From: Pseudomonadota bacterium
GTDB lineage: Bacteria > Pseudomonadota > Gammaproteobacteria > Xanthomonadales > Rhodanobacteraceae
Reading direction: 5' to 3'
Length of the DNA: 59,573 bases
Assembly: GCA_021794575.1 (NCBI GenBank)
Contig: JAJYQO010000015.1
Coordinates: forward strand, 1 to 59,573
Shown: in pieces, positions 8,953-18,138 of the stretch
Layout: each line of letters begins with the position of its first letter
Numbering within the stretch: the stretch's first letter is position 1
Made by a program: the position numbers and the translations under genes
Notes under the pieces: generated by a model
Databases searched by the model: none
What the model was told of the DNA's origin: nothing
What the model saw: the letters and a program-made list of their open reading frames with translations, nothing else

Positions 8953-9128
8953 AGCGCGAACCCCAATCGCCGCAGCGGACCGGGGAGGTTCGCGCCTGCC
9001 CACTCCATTGATTCCGTGGAGAAGCATGATGGCAGGCATAGATCCATCCGTCGCACAATGGGTGGCACAGCTCGGTTCGCGCGGCCACGGGGTTTGGTCC
9101 TTTGAATGCCGTAGGTTGTGCGAACGGA
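8953..9128 (+). promoter_or_regulatory. CRISPR leader region
   Basis: These 176 bp separate cas2 from the first repeat. They contain no credible gene. By position this is the leader that holds the array promoter and guides new spacers to the first repeat. No convincing -35/-10 pair could be picked out by eye. Confidence 0.6.
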
Positions 9129-10383
9129 GTCGCCCGCTCCTACGGGAGCGGGCGCGGATTGAAACCAGTGGTCGGGTCTCGCCGCGCCAGCAACATGGGG
9201 TCGCCCGCTCCTACGGGAGCGGGCGCGGATTGAAACTTGCTAGCGTCCCTTCCAATGTGGCGAGCAAAGTGTCGCCCGCTCCTACGGGAGCGGGCGCGGA
9301 TTGAAACACGCAACGACAGCTCAGCCTTGATCGTGATGACGGTCGCCCGCTCCTACGGGAGCGGGCGCGGATTGAAACTATTCAATGGCCGCCGTGGAAT
9401 CTTCGGAGGCGCGTCGCCCGCTCCTACGGGAGCGGGCGCGGATTGAAACTTGATGGATGCGAGGTCGATCATGGACATGCCAGCGTCGCCCGCTCCTACG
9501 GGAGCGGGCGCGGATTGAAACACAGATAGGACGACCTCAACTTGCTTGTCGTCGAGGGTCGCCCGCTCCTACGGGAGCGGGCGCGGATTGAAACATGACA
9601 CATCCTCTCATTGGTTTGGAGTGTCCATGTCGCCCGCTCCTACGGGAGCGGGCGCGGATTGAAACCATCTGCAGGTTCCAGCCGCTCTCGCCCAGCGCCC
9701 GTCGCCCGCTCCTACGGGAGCGGGCGCGGATTGAAACGGGCATGCCGCGCGGCTTGTTGGCGAAGTTGTCGGGGTCGCCCGCTCCTACGGGAGCGGGCGC
9801 GGATTGAAACAAGTGTGCGCTGCACGTCCGCGTCGCTCATGTGCGGTCGCCCGCTCCTACGGGAGCGGGCGCGGATTGAAACTTAAATTTGAGCAGATTC
9901 TCAGACCGCCGCTGATGTCGCCCGCTCCTACGGGAGCGGGCGCGGATTGAAACACCTGCAGCGTTGGGATGCCTGACTTGCCCACGTGTCGCCCGCTCCT
10001 ACGGGAGCGGGCGCGGATTGAAACTTCAGCGACCAGATCCAGTCGCTGCCGGGCGACAGGTCGCCCGCTCCTACGGGAGCGGGCGCGGATTGAAACATGG
10101 TGGCCTCAGTATGGGCAGCCGAGTCCCGGGGGTCGCCCGCTCCTACGGGAGCGGGCGCGGATTGAAACTTGCAGGCGTGGCGTTTGCGCCAGGCGGCCGA
10201 GAGTCGCCCGCTCCTACGGGAGCGGGCGCGGATTGAAACATTAAGGCCGTGAACACTAATGTCCCGAATCGCTGGTCGCCCGCTCCTACGGGAGCGGGCG
10301 CGGATTGAAACATGCCGAATACGTCCCTGCACAGCTTCTGCAGCTCGTCGCCCGCTCCTACGGGAGCGGGCGCGGATTGAAAC
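9129..10383 (+). CRISPR. CRISPR array, 18 repeats and 17 spacers
   Basis: Eighteen copies of a 37-bp repeat start at 9129, 9200, 9271, 9342, 9413, 9485, 9558, 9629, 9701, 9774, 9846, 9917, 9988, 10060, 10132, 10203, 10275 and 10347. The repeat starts GTCGCCCGCTCC and ends GCGGATTGAAAC, the ATTGAAAC end typical of type I repeats. Its middle is a perfect 10-bp stem (CGCCCGCTCC / GGAGCGGGCG) with a TACG loop. Spacers are 34-36 bp and all differ. Every repeat appears identical, including the distal one, so no degenerate trailing end is visible. The orientation follows cas1-cas2, with the leader on the left. Confidence 0.99.
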
Positions 10384-10630
10384 GTCTACGCGCTGACGCA
10401 GGGACGCGAACGTCGTGACGCCGCCGGCGCGCGTGACTCCATTCTGCGCGTGAATCCAAGGCCCACCTCGGGGCAGGCGGTGGATGTCGAATCGGATGCG
10501 ATCGAGCACGCGGCGCTCGATGTGCAGAGCCGTCGACGCACGCTCGGGATGAGCGCCTGCGCCTACCCCGACCGCCGTTCCCTCTCCTGCGCCGGGGAGG
10601 GAACGTCGCGGGGCATGGGGTTTCGCGAGC
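10384..10630. other. non-coding gap between CRISPR array and glnA
   Basis: No credible gene is present between the last repeat and the glnA stop. A hairpin at 10576-10605 (CGTTCCCTCTCC / GGGGAGGGAACG, one G-U pair) lies 26 bp beyond the glnA stop and may help end glnA or array transcripts, but it has no T-run on either side. Confidence 0.4.
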
Positions 10631-12040
10631 TCAGATCGCGTAGTACATCTGGTACTCGAGCGGATGCGTCGCCGCGCGGAAGCGCGTGACTTCCTGCATC
10701 TTCAGCGCAATATAGCCGTCGATGAAGTCGTCGCTGAGCACTCCGCCGGCCTTGAGGAAGGCACGGTCCGCATCCAGGGCTTCCAGCGCCTGATCGAGGC
10801 TGGAGCACACCTGCGGGATGTTCTTCTCCTCCTCGGGCGGCAGGTCGTAGAGATCCTTGTCGGAGGGCGCGCCCGGATCGATCTTGTTGAGGATGCCGTC
10901 CAGCCCGGCCATCATCAGCGCGGTGAAGGTGAGGTAGCCGGAGTTGACCGGATCGGGGAAGCGCACCTCGATGCGGCGGCCCTTGGGGCTGGACACGTAC
11001 GGGATGCGGCAACTGGCCGAGCGGTTGCGCGCCGAATACGCCAGCATCACCGGCGCCTCGAAACCGGGCACCAGGCGCTTGTAGCTGTTGGTGGTGGAAT
11101 TGGCGAAGGCGTTGATTGCCTTGGCGTGCTTGAAGATGCCGCCGATGTACCACAGCGCGATCTGGCTCAGCCCGCCGTACAGCTCGCCGGCGAACAGGTT
11201 CTTGCCGTCCTTGCTCAGCGACTGGTGCACGTGCATGCCGCTGCCGTTGTCGCCGACGATGGGCTTGGGCATGAAGGTGGCGGTCTTGCCGTTCTGGTGC
11301 GCCACGTTCTTGATGACGTACTTCAGCGTCATCAGCTCGTCGGCCTTGCGCACCAGGGTGTTGAAGCGCGTGCCGATCTCGCACTGGCCGGCGGTGGCCA
11401 CTTCGTGGTGGTGCACCTCGACCTTCAGGCCCATGGCCTCCAGCGTTTTGCACATCTCGGCGCGCAGGTCACCCAGCGAATCCACCGGACTGACCGGGAA
11501 ATAACCGCCCTTCACACCCGGCCGGTGCCCGGAGTTGCCGCCCTCGGTGCGCTGGCCCGAGGACCACGCGGCCTCCTCGGATTCGATCGCGTAGAACACC
11601 TTGCCCATGTCGTTGGCGTAGCGCACCGAGTCGAAGATGAAGAACTCCGGCTCCGGACCGAAAAAGGCGGTGTCGGCGATGCCGGTGGATTTCAGGAACG
11701 CCTCGGCGCGCTTGGCGATGGAGCGCGGATCGCGGCCGTAAGCCTGCATGGTGCTGGGCTCGAGCACATCGCAGGTGAGGATCAGTTGCTTGGCGCCGCT
11801 GAACGGGTCGAGCACGGCGGTGGCGGGGTCGGGCATCAGCACCATGTCCGACTCGTTGATGCCCTTCCAGCCGGAGATCGACGAGCCGTCGAACATCTTG
11901 CCGTCCTCGAAGGTCTCGGCTTCGATGGCGTGCGCGGGAAAGGTGACGTGGTGCTGGCGTCCGGCCATGTCGGCGAAGCGGAAGTCGACGAACTCGATCT
12001 CGTGTTCGGCCATCATTTTCAGGACGTGATCGGCGGACAT
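10631..12040 (-). CDS. glnA: glutamine synthetase type I
   Basis: The enzyme (469 residues) joins ammonia to glutamate using ATP and is the entry point of nitrogen assimilation. It begins [20 protein letters not shown] at an ATG preceded by CTGGAG. The beta-grasp region has [10 protein letters not shown], the metal and ATP sites include [11 protein letters not shown] and [11 protein letters not shown], and the adenylylation tyrosine is Tyr398 in [10 protein letters not shown], so control by GlnE is expected. Upstream lie a sigma-54 promoter (12077-12092) and an NtrC-type site (12139-12161), which fits induction under nitrogen limitation. The gene lies outside the CRISPR locus, facing the array. 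Confidence 0.98.
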   Translation of the reverse strand: MSADHVLKMMAEHEIEFVDFRFADMAGRQHHVTFPAHAIEAETFEDGKMFDGSSISGWKGINESDMVLMPDPATAVLDPFSGAKQLILTCDVLEPSTMQAYGRDPRSIAKRAEAFLKSTGIADTAFFGPEPEFFIFDSVRYANDMGKVFYAIESEEAAWSSGQRTEGGNSGHRPGVKGGYFPVSPVDSLGDLRAEMCKTLEAMGLKVEVHHHEVATAGQCEIGTRFNTLVRKADELMTLKYVIKNVAHQNGKTATFMPKPIVGDNGSGMHVHQSLSKDGKNLFAGELYGGLSQIALWYIGGIFKHAKAINAFANSTTNSYKRLVPGFEAPVMLAYSARNRSASCRIPYVSSPKGRRIEVRFPDPVNSGYLTFTALMMAGLDGILNKIDPGAPSDKDLYDLPPEEEKNIPQVCSSLDQALEALDADRAFLKAGGVLSDDFIDGYIALKMQEVTRFRAATHPLEYQMYYAI

Positions 12041-12076
12041 GGCGTAACTCCAGGTAACAAGGGGGTGCCCGGTATC

Positions 12077-12092
12077 AGCAAAGAATATGCCA
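12077..12092 (-). promoter_or_regulatory. sigma-54 promoter of glnA
   Basis: Read on the minus strand the sequence is TGGCATATTCTTTGCT, which fits the -24/-12 consensus TGGCAC-N5-TTGC, with GG and GC ten bases apart. Transcription would start near 12066, in front of the glnA ribosome site. Confidence 0.75.
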
Positions 12093-12138
12093 ATGCTCCG
12101 GTCCGTGGCACTGCGGCGTAGCGCACTGGCGCCGGTCA

Positions 12139-12161
12139 TTTTGCACATCGATAGTGCAAAA
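12139..12161. promoter_or_regulatory. NtrC-binding site
   Basis: An 8-bp perfect inverted repeat TTTTGCAC-N7-GTGCAAAA contains the NtrC consensus GCAC-N7-GTGC. It is centred about 84 bp upstream of the predicted glnA transcription start, a suitable place for an activator of a sigma-54 promoter. It also lies upstream of the divergent uppP gene. Confidence 0.7.
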
Positions 12162-12300
12162 ATTTTTGCGTCTGCCTTTTTATGATGCTATCGGCCATGG
12201 CCTGGCTGCTGCGTGCAAAGTGTTGGCTTACGACTCGGTAAGTCTGTGGCGTGCGCGAGCGCCCTACCATCGTGGCTTCCCACCCGTCCGGATGCCATCC

Positions 12301-13149
12301 ATGAACCTGTGGAACCTGCTGCTGATCGCCCTGGTGCAAGGCTTGACCGAGCTGTTCCCGGTCAGCAGCCTCGGGCACGCCGTGGTGCTGCCGGCGTTGC
12401 TGCACCTCGGCATCGACCAGCACGCGCGCGATTTCCTGCCGTTCCTGGTGGTGCTGCATGTGGGCACGCTGCTGGCGCTGCTGCTGTATTTCTGGCGCGT
12501 ATGGCTGGGCATCGCCTGGGGCGTGTTGCGCGGCCCGCGCGTGGCGGACGCCGAGAATTACCGGCGTTTGGCCTGGCATCTGGTGCTGGGCACGCTGCCG
12601 GCGGTGGTGATCGGGTTCGTGCTGGAAAAACCGCTGCGTACGCTGTTCGGCGAGCCCTGGGTGGCGGCGCTGTTCCTGGTCGGCAACGGGGTGATGCTGC
12701 TGCTGGGCGAGCGTCTGCGCCGCCGCGCCACCGTCGCACAGGATGAGCGCCTGGATGCGATGACCTGGCGTGATGCGCTGATCATCGGCATCTGGCAATG
12801 CCTGGCTTTCATTCCCGGCCTGTCGCGCTCGGGCGCGACCATGGTGGGCGGACTGCGGCAGCGACTGAATCATGCGCAGGCGGCGCGTTTCTCGTTCCTG
12901 CTCGGCGCGCCGGTGATCACCGGCGCGGCGGTGCTGGAGGTTCCCAAGCTGCTGCACGCGCACGCCGCGCTGCACGCCGCACCGCTGGGCACGATGGTGC
13001 TGGCCGGAGGCGTAGCCGGACTTGCCGCCTGGCTGAGCACCTGGTTTCTGATGCGCTATTTTCGCCGCCACGAACAGGCCGCGCTCGGCCCGTTCGCCTG
13101 GTATTGCATCGGTTTCGGCGCGCTGGCGTTGCTGCTGCTCGGCGCCTGA
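12301..13149 (+). CDS. uppP: undecaprenyl-diphosphate phosphatase, first paralogue
   Basis: This 282-residue integral membrane protein belongs to the UppP/BacA family, which recycles undecaprenyl pyrophosphate to the carrier lipid for peptidoglycan and surface glycans. The two family motifs are present: Q13-GLT-E17 (the E/Q-xxx-E motif) followed by LFPVSSLGH, and PGLSRSGAT at residues 172-180. The catalytic-motif glutamate is Gln here, and the usual VSSTGH is VSSLGH, so this copy is the more divergent of the two in the window. Start is ATG 12301 (ATG 12292 is also possible). It is divergent from glnA and shares the regulatory gap that holds the NtrC site. Confidence 0.88.
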   Translation: MNLWNLLLIALVQGLTELFPVSSLGHAVVLPALLHLGIDQHARDFLPFLVVLHVGTLLALLLYFWRVWLGIAWGVLRGPRVADAENYRRLAWHLVLGTLPAVVIGFVLEKPLRTLFGEPWVAALFLVGNGVMLLLGERLRRRATVAQDERLDAMTWRDALIIGIWQCLAFIPGLSRSGATMVGGLRQRLNHAQAARFSFLLGAPVITGAAVLEVPKLLHAHAALHAAPLGTMVLAGGVAGLAAWLSTWFLMRYFRRHEQAALGPFAWYCIGFGALALLLLGA

Positions 13150-13411
13150 AACAAGCCGCGTGCAAAACGGCGCGCCTGCACGCGCGGCTGGTCCGGTACG
13201 GCGCGCTACTGTCTGCTCAGCCCTGCGGTGACGTCACAGGCAAGGATGGCGACCGCGTTCCACCTGCTGCATGGGCGCCGGCGCGGAATCCTGTCAGCGC
13301 AGTGCAACCGCGATGCAGGCGCGGTGAACGTCGTGCCCCTGCCGCTGCATCCTCGTTGCCAACCGGTCGCGCGCGCTCGCGTATGCTCGCGCGCTGGTCG
13401 GGAGGTGCGGC

Positions 13412-14212
13412 GTGCTGATTCCGTGGAATGCGATCCTGCTGGGAATTGTCGAGGGCATCACTGAATTTATTCCGGTGTCTTCGACCGGACATCTGCTGAT
13501 CGTCGAGCAGTGGCTGGGCGCGCGCTCGGACCTGTTCAACGTGGCGATCCAGTCCGGCGCCATTCTGGCGGTGACGCTGGTGTACTGGCGTCGTCTCTGG
13601 CGGCTGCTGATCGGCCTGAAGCAGCGCGACAACCGCAGCTATGCGGGTCAGCTGCTGCTGGCGTTTCTGCTCACCGCGGTGTTGGGTTTCATCGCCGCGA
13701 CGCTTGGCTTCAAGCTGCCTACCAGCGTGCTGCCGGTGGCTTGGGCGCTGCTGCTGGGCGGCGTGTGGATGCTGCTGGCGGAAGCCATCGCCGCGCGCCT
13801 GCGGCCGGCATCGCGGGTGAGTTGGACGGTGGCCGCGGTGGTCGGCGTGGCGCAAGTGCTGGCCGGCCTGTTTCCGGGTCTGTCGCGCTCGGCCAGCACC
13901 ATCTTCGCGGCCATGCTGGCCGGCACACGCGACCGCTCGGCGGCCACCGAGTTCTCCTTCATCCTCGGCATTCCCACCATGTACGCGGCGAGCGGTTACG
14001 CGCTCTGGCGCACGCTGCGTCATGGCGGTGCGGCGCACGAACATTGGCTTGCGCTGGGCGTCGCGTTCGCGGTATCCACGGTGACCGCCTTCATCGCGGT
14101 GAAGTGGCTGCTGGGCTATATCAAGACCCACCGCTACACGCTGTTTGCCTGGTACCGCATGGCTCTCGGCGGCGCCCTGCTGGGCGCGCTGGCGCTGGGC
14201 TGGGTGCATTGA
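13412..14212 (+). CDS. uppP: undecaprenyl-diphosphate phosphatase, second paralogue
   Basis: This second UppP/BacA protein has 266 residues and carries the standard motifs: E14-GIT-E18, FIPVSSTGHLL, and FPGLSRSAST in the middle of the protein. It starts at GTG 13412 with GGAGG (13401-13405) upstream. It probably performs the bulk of carrier-lipid recycling at the cytoplasmic membrane and could confer bacitracin tolerance, as known for the family. It lies 262 bp after the first paralogue; that gap shows no gene and no clear terminator. It converges with mnmE. Confidence 0.92.
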   Translation: MLIPWNAILLGIVEGITEFIPVSSTGHLLIVEQWLGARSDLFNVAIQSGAILAVTLVYWRRLWRLLIGLKQRDNRSYAGQLLLAFLLTAVLGFIAATLGFKLPTSVLPVAWALLLGGVWMLLAEAIAARLRPASRVSWTVAAVVGVAQVLAGLFPGLSRSASTIFAAMLAGTRDRSAATEFSFILGIPTMYAASGYALWRTLRHGGAAHEHWLALGVAFAVSTVTAFIAVKWLLGYIKTHRYTLFAWYRMALGGALLGALALGWVH

Positions 14213-14333
14213 TGAGACCTGCTTCGCGCTGAAGTCCGGCGGGAGAGGGACCTTGGGCTGCCGAACTTCGACGCGGATCAGGATCAGGTAACAGGAAGAC
14301 TCGCCGCGCGTTGCGCAGCCTGCCGCGGGCGAC

Positions 14334-15689
14334 TTATTTGCCGATGCAGAAACTCGAAAAGATCGCGCCCAGAAGATCGTCGCTGCTGTGCTGGCCGGTG
14401 AGTTCGTCCAGCGCGCCCTGTGCGCGGCGCAGCGCCTCGGCGGCCAGTTCAACCATGCCGCCGTGACCGGCGCGCGCCACTTCCGCGCGCGCGGCGGCGA
14501 TCTCGGCAGCGGCGCGTTGCAGCGCGTCGAGATGCCGTTCGCGCGCGCTGAACGCGCTGTCCGCGCCGACGCCGCCCGCCCGTGCGCGCAATTCGGCGCG
14601 CAGCAGATCCAGCCCGGCACCGGTCTGCGCCGAGAGCGCGATGCGCGGCGGCATGTCCGGTTCCGCGCTGCGCGCGGCCGGTAGCTGGTCGAGATCGATC
14701 TTGTTGACCACGACCAGCAGCTCGGGGCTCGCGCCGGCCTGCTGGCGCAGCAGGGCGAGGTCGCGCTGCCAATCGTCCGCACGGGTGACCAGCAGCGCCA
14801 GATCGGCCTGCGCCAGCTCAGCCAGGGCGCGCCGCACGCCTTCGCGCTCGACCGGATCGTGCGTGGCGCGCAGCCCCGCGGTATCGGCCACCTGCAGGCG
14901 CACGCCGTCCAGCGCCAGTTCGACGCAGAGCACATCGCGCGTGGTACCGGGCACCGCGGTGACGATGGCGCGCTCGGTCCCGGCCAAGGCGTTGAGCAGG
15001 CTGGACTTACCGACATTGGGCGCACCTACCAGCACCACCTCCAGCCCGCGCGTCAGGCGTACGCCGCGCCGCGCTTCGGCCAGCACCGCATCCAGGGCCG
15101 CGACCAGTCCAGTCAGAGCCGCGGCCAACGCGGGATCGGCCAGCAGTTCCAGTTCCTCCTCGGGAAAATCCAGCGCCGCTTCGATCTGCACGCGCGCGCC
15201 GGTCAGCAGCGTTTGCAGCTCGCGGACGCGCGCCGAGAATGCGCCGGACAGCGCGCGCTGCGCCGCGCGTAAGGCGGACTCGCTGCCGGCGGTGATGACG
15301 TCGGCCACCGCCTCGGCCTGCGCCAGATCGAGCTTGCCGTTGAGAAACGCGCGCTGGGTGAACTCGCCGGGCCGCGCCGGCCGCGCGCCCAGGGCATAGA
15401 CGCGACGCAGCAGCAGATCGAGCAACACCGGGCCGCCGTGCGCATGCAGCTCCAGCACGTCTTCGCCGGTGTAGGAGCGCGGTGCCGGAAACCACAGCAG
15501 CAGGCCGCGATCGAGCAGCGCGCCATCGGCCTCGGTGAAGCGCGCGTAATGTGCGTGGCGCGGGCGCGGTGCCCGCCCCAGCAGCATGTGCGCGATCGGC
15601 GCCGCGCCGGGCCCGCTGACGCGCACCACCCCGATACCGCCCGCTCCGGGCGCGGTGGCCACGGCGGCAATGGTGTCGTCGTCGTGCAT
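14334..15689 (-). CDS. mnmE: tRNA modification GTPase MnmE
   Basis: The 451-residue protein has the full MnmE layout: an N-terminal formyl-folate-binding domain (MHDDDTIAAVATAPGAGGIG), a helical domain, an inserted Ras-like G domain (GAPNVGKSS, DTAGLRATHDPVE, NKID) and the C-terminal FCIGK tail whose Cys is conserved. With MnmG it installs the (carboxymethyl)aminomethyl group on U34 of certain tRNAs. Its partner mnmG is at 44324 in this window. It is seven bases downstream of yidC and is probably in the same rpmH-rnpA-yidC-mnmE transcription unit. Confidence 0.97.
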   Translation of the reverse strand: MHDDDTIAAVATAPGAGGIGVVRVSGPGAAPIAHMLLGRAPRPRHAHYARFTEADGALLDRGLLLWFPAPRSYTGEDVLELHAHGGPVLLDLLLRRVYALGARPARPGEFTQRAFLNGKLDLAQAEAVADVITAGSESALRAAQRALSGAFSARVRELQTLLTGARVQIEAALDFPEEELELLADPALAAALTGLVAALDAVLAEARRGVRLTRGLEVVLVGAPNVGKSSLLNALAGTERAIVTAVPGTTRDVLCVELALDGVRLQVADTAGLRATHDPVEREGVRRALAELAQADLALLVTRADDWQRDLALLRQQAGASPELLVVVNKIDLDQLPAARSAEPDMPPRIALSAQTGAGLDLLRAELRARAGGVGADSAFSARERHLDALQRAAAEIAAARAEVARAGHGGMVELAAEALRRAQGALDELTGQHSSDDLLGAIFSSFCIGK

Positions 15690-15696
15690 GGGGACT

Positions 15697-17403
15697 TCAG
15701 GTCTTGGCGGCGTCGGCCCGTTGTACCTGCCGCAACACCCACCACTGCTGCATCACGCCGGTGAGGCTGTTGACCAGGTAATACAGCACCAGGCCAGCCG
15801 GAAAGAACGCGAAGAACACCGCCATCACCAGCGGCATGAACTTCATGATCTTGGCCTGGGTCGGGTCCATGCCGGCGACGGGGGTGAGGAACTGCTGCAG
15901 CAGCATCACGCCCGCGTTCAGCGCGGGCAGCACGAAGTAGGGGTCGGGCGCAGACAGATTGTGGATCCACAGCACGAACGGCGCCTGCCGCAGCTCCACG
16001 CTCTCGATCAGCACCCAGTACAGCGCGAAGAACACCGGAATCTGCACCAGCATCGGCCAGCAGCCGGACAGCGGGTTGACCTTCTCTTTTTGATACAGCT
16101 CCATCACCGCCTGCTGCATCTTGGTCTTGTCGTCGGCGTAGCGTTCCTGCAGCGCTTTCAGGCGCGGCGCCAGCTTGCGCATCTTGGCCATTGAGCGGTA
16201 CTGCTTGTCGCTGAGCCAGAAGAACGCCCCCTTGATCAGCAGGACCAGCAGGATGATCGCCAGACCCCAGTTGAAGGTGATGCGGTGCAACTGCACCAGG
16301 ATCCAGTGCAGCGGCTGGGCGATGACGGTGAAGATGCCGTAGTCCACGCTGAGATCCAGTCCGGGCGCGGCGGCTTGCAGCAGGCTGGGTCGTTTGGGGC
16401 CGATATACAGGCGCTGCTCTTGGCTGGCGCTGGCCCCCGGCGCGACGCTGAAGGTCGGGCCCACGCCGCGCAACACGTAGTACGGGACGCCCTGCTGCTG
16501 AAACTCGGCGCTGCTGAACTGGTATGGGACTTGGGTGGGCGGTATCCAGGCCGCCAGAAAATAATGCTGCACGAACGCCAGCCAGCCGCCGGCCACGCTA
16601 CGGCTCAGCGGATGTTTGGCGAATGCGTCGAGGGCCAACTTGTTGAACTTATCCTGCGGGCTGTACCAGGCAGCGCCGGAGAACACGAAACTGGAGGGAT
16701 CGTGCAGAAAGCCGAAATGCGACTGCGGTATCGGCGGCGCAGTGCGCAGCAGTTGCGTCCAGGCGTTGCCCGTCCACGGCGCCGTGCCGCTGTTGTGCAC
16801 GATTTCCCGGACCCGGATCACATAGCTGCCGCGAGTGAAAACATAGCGCTTGATCACGCTGATGCCGCGCGCGGCGTCGCGCCAGGTCAGATCCACCGCC
16901 ATTTGGTTTTGGCCCGGCGCCAGCGTGTAGTCGGTTTTGTCGGCGCTGAAGGGAGCATCGGCCGCCGGCGCCGCTGCCGCGCTGATCAGGCCGCTCTGCG
17001 CAACCAGATAATGCCCGGCGTGATCGTCCAGCAGACTGACGCGTGCCGGCTGCTGCGGTTGCACGGCGTAATGGAGCAGTTGCGCGCGCAACAGCGCGCC
17101 GCCGGCGCTATCGAGGGTCACGTCCAGCAAGTCGGTGCGCACATGAATGCGCGTGCCGCGGGCGGAGCTCAGGGTCGGCAGCGGCGCGGTAGCGGCAGCC
17201 GCCGTTGGAGCAGGCCCGGCTTCGGTCGCAGCAGCGGGCATGGACGGCACGGTGGGCTGCGCGGCCACGCTCGAAGCCGCCGTCTGCCCGGCTTGCGTCG
17301 GGGCCGCTGGCAACGCAGGGTGGAACTGCTCTTGCCACGCGGTCCACAACAAATAAGCGACCAGTAGCATACCGAGCAGCAGAAACGTGCGCGTCTGATT
17401 CAT
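15697..17403 (-). CDS. yidC: membrane protein insertase YidC
   Basis: This 568-residue insertase starts MNQTRTFLLLGMLLVAYLLW, the N-terminal membrane anchor, followed by a Pro/Ala-rich linker, the large periplasmic beta domain typical of gammaproteobacterial YidC, and the conserved C-terminal five-helix core beginning near YGIFTVIAQPLHWIL and including GCWPMLVQIPVFFALYWVL. It inserts proteins into the inner membrane with or without SecYEG. The usual small gene yidD, often between rnpA and yidC, is absent: only 45 bp separate them. Confidence 0.97.
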   Translation of the reverse strand: MNQTRTFLLLGMLLVAYLLWTAWQEQFHPALPAAPTQAGQTAASSVAAQPTVPSMPAAATEAGPAPTAAAATAPLPTLSSARGTRIHVRTDLLDVTLDSAGGALLRAQLLHYAVQPQQPARVSLLDDHAGHYLVAQSGLISAAAAPAADAPFSADKTDYTLAPGQNQMAVDLTWRDAARGISVIKRYVFTRGSYVIRVREIVHNSGTAPWTGNAWTQLLRTAPPIPQSHFGFLHDPSSFVFSGAAWYSPQDKFNKLALDAFAKHPLSRSVAGGWLAFVQHYFLAAWIPPTQVPYQFSSAEFQQQGVPYYVLRGVGPTFSVAPGASASQEQRLYIGPKRPSLLQAAAPGLDLSVDYGIFTVIAQPLHWILVQLHRITFNWGLAIILLVLLIKGAFFWLSDKQYRSMAKMRKLAPRLKALQERYADDKTKMQQAVMELYQKEKVNPLSGCWPMLVQIPVFFALYWVLIESVELRQAPFVLWIHNLSAPDPYFVLPALNAGVMLLQQFLTPVAGMDPTQAKIMKFMPLVMAVFFAFFPAGLVLYYLVNSLTGVMQQWWVLRQVQRADAAKT

Positions 17404-17448
17404 CGACGAGTGTCCATAGCGAGTGCGCGCACGCGGCCGGGGCGCGGA

Positions 17449-17832
17449 TCAGCCAAGCATTGTGCCGGGCGGCGACGGCAGCTTCAATGCGTCGAGGCGT
17501 TGAAACAACGCGGCGAGGTCGGCGGCCAGCTCCGCGCTGCCGGCCGTGACGGCGGTGGTGCGCGCGATGATCAGCAGATCCAGCGGCGGCAGATGGCCGC
17601 GTGCGATGCGGAATGCGGTGCGGACCTGGCGCTTGATCCGGTTGCGCTGCACCGCGCGCTTGTGCACACGGCGCGATACGGCTTGCGCGAGGCGCGCGGC
17701 GCCGCTGGGTGAGTTTTTGTAGCGCACCACGAAGTAGCGGCCACCCATGGCGGAGGCATCGCGCCCGAGCGCGGCGAAATCGGCCGCGCGGGTGAGCCGC
17801 GCGCTGCGCGGCAAGCCCGCGGGCGCCGTCAC
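17449..17832 (-). CDS. rnpA: ribonuclease P protein component
   Basis: The 127-residue basic protein contains the RnpA signature VQRNRIKRQVRTAFR, which contacts the RNase P RNA and the pre-tRNA leader. The start is probably GTG 17832, seven bases after the rpmH stop, as expected for the conserved rpmH-rnpA pair. The C-terminal extension after LLIIARTTA is weakly conserved. Confidence 0.93.
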   Translation of the reverse strand: MTAPAGLPRSARLTRAADFAALGRDASAMGGRYFVVRYKNSPSGAARLAQAVSRRVHKRAVQRNRIKRQVRTAFRIARGHLPPLDLLIIARTTAVTAGSAELAADLAALFQRLDALKLPSPPGTMLG

Positions 17833-17839
17833 CGGCGCC

Positions 17840-17974
17840 TCAGGGAATCAGCCGCTTGCGACCCTTGGCGCGGCGCGCGGCAAGCACCTTGCGGCCGTCG
17901 GCGGTCGCCATGCGGGCACGGAACCCGTGCGTGCGGGCGCGCTTGAGATTGCTGGGCTGGAATGTGCGCTTCAT
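17840..17974 (-). CDS. rpmH: 50S ribosomal protein L34
   Basis: This 44-residue protein reads [18 protein letters not shown] at its N-terminus and ends GRKRLIP, a textbook L34. It is the first gene of the minus-strand group rpmH-rnpA-yidC-mnmE, divergent from dnaA. The 164-bp gap to dnaA should contain both promoters but no DnaA box cluster was visible there. Confidence 0.98.
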   Translation of the reverse strand: MKRTFQPSNLKRARTHGFRARMATADGRKVLAARRAKGRKRLIP

Positions 17975-18138
17975 GGCGGCGCTCGCGGATGTATGAAAAA
18001 AGGCCGCCGATTATCGCGAGACGCGCGCAGCACTGTCAATCGCGCACTGCTCGTGCGGACGCGTTGCTACACTGCCAGTTCGGCCTTTTGCGCCGCGTGT
18101 CGCGCGCCGCGCGGCTCCGTTTTCTTTCCGGAACATCC

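Noticed and set aside
9168-10509. Open frames across the CRISPR array on both strands with a repeated SIRARSRRSGR / RPLLRERARIET pattern
   Set aside because: They are translations of the CRISPR repeats and spacers. The periodic pattern follows the 37-bp repeat and has no start signals.
10576-10605. Strong rho-independent terminator after glnA
   Set aside because: The hairpin is good but no T-run follows on either strand, so it is only noted as a hairpin.
17975-18138. Origin of replication in the rpmH-dnaA gap
   Set aside because: No DnaA box cluster is visible there, while boxes and an AT-rich stretch occur in the dnaA-dnaN gap.
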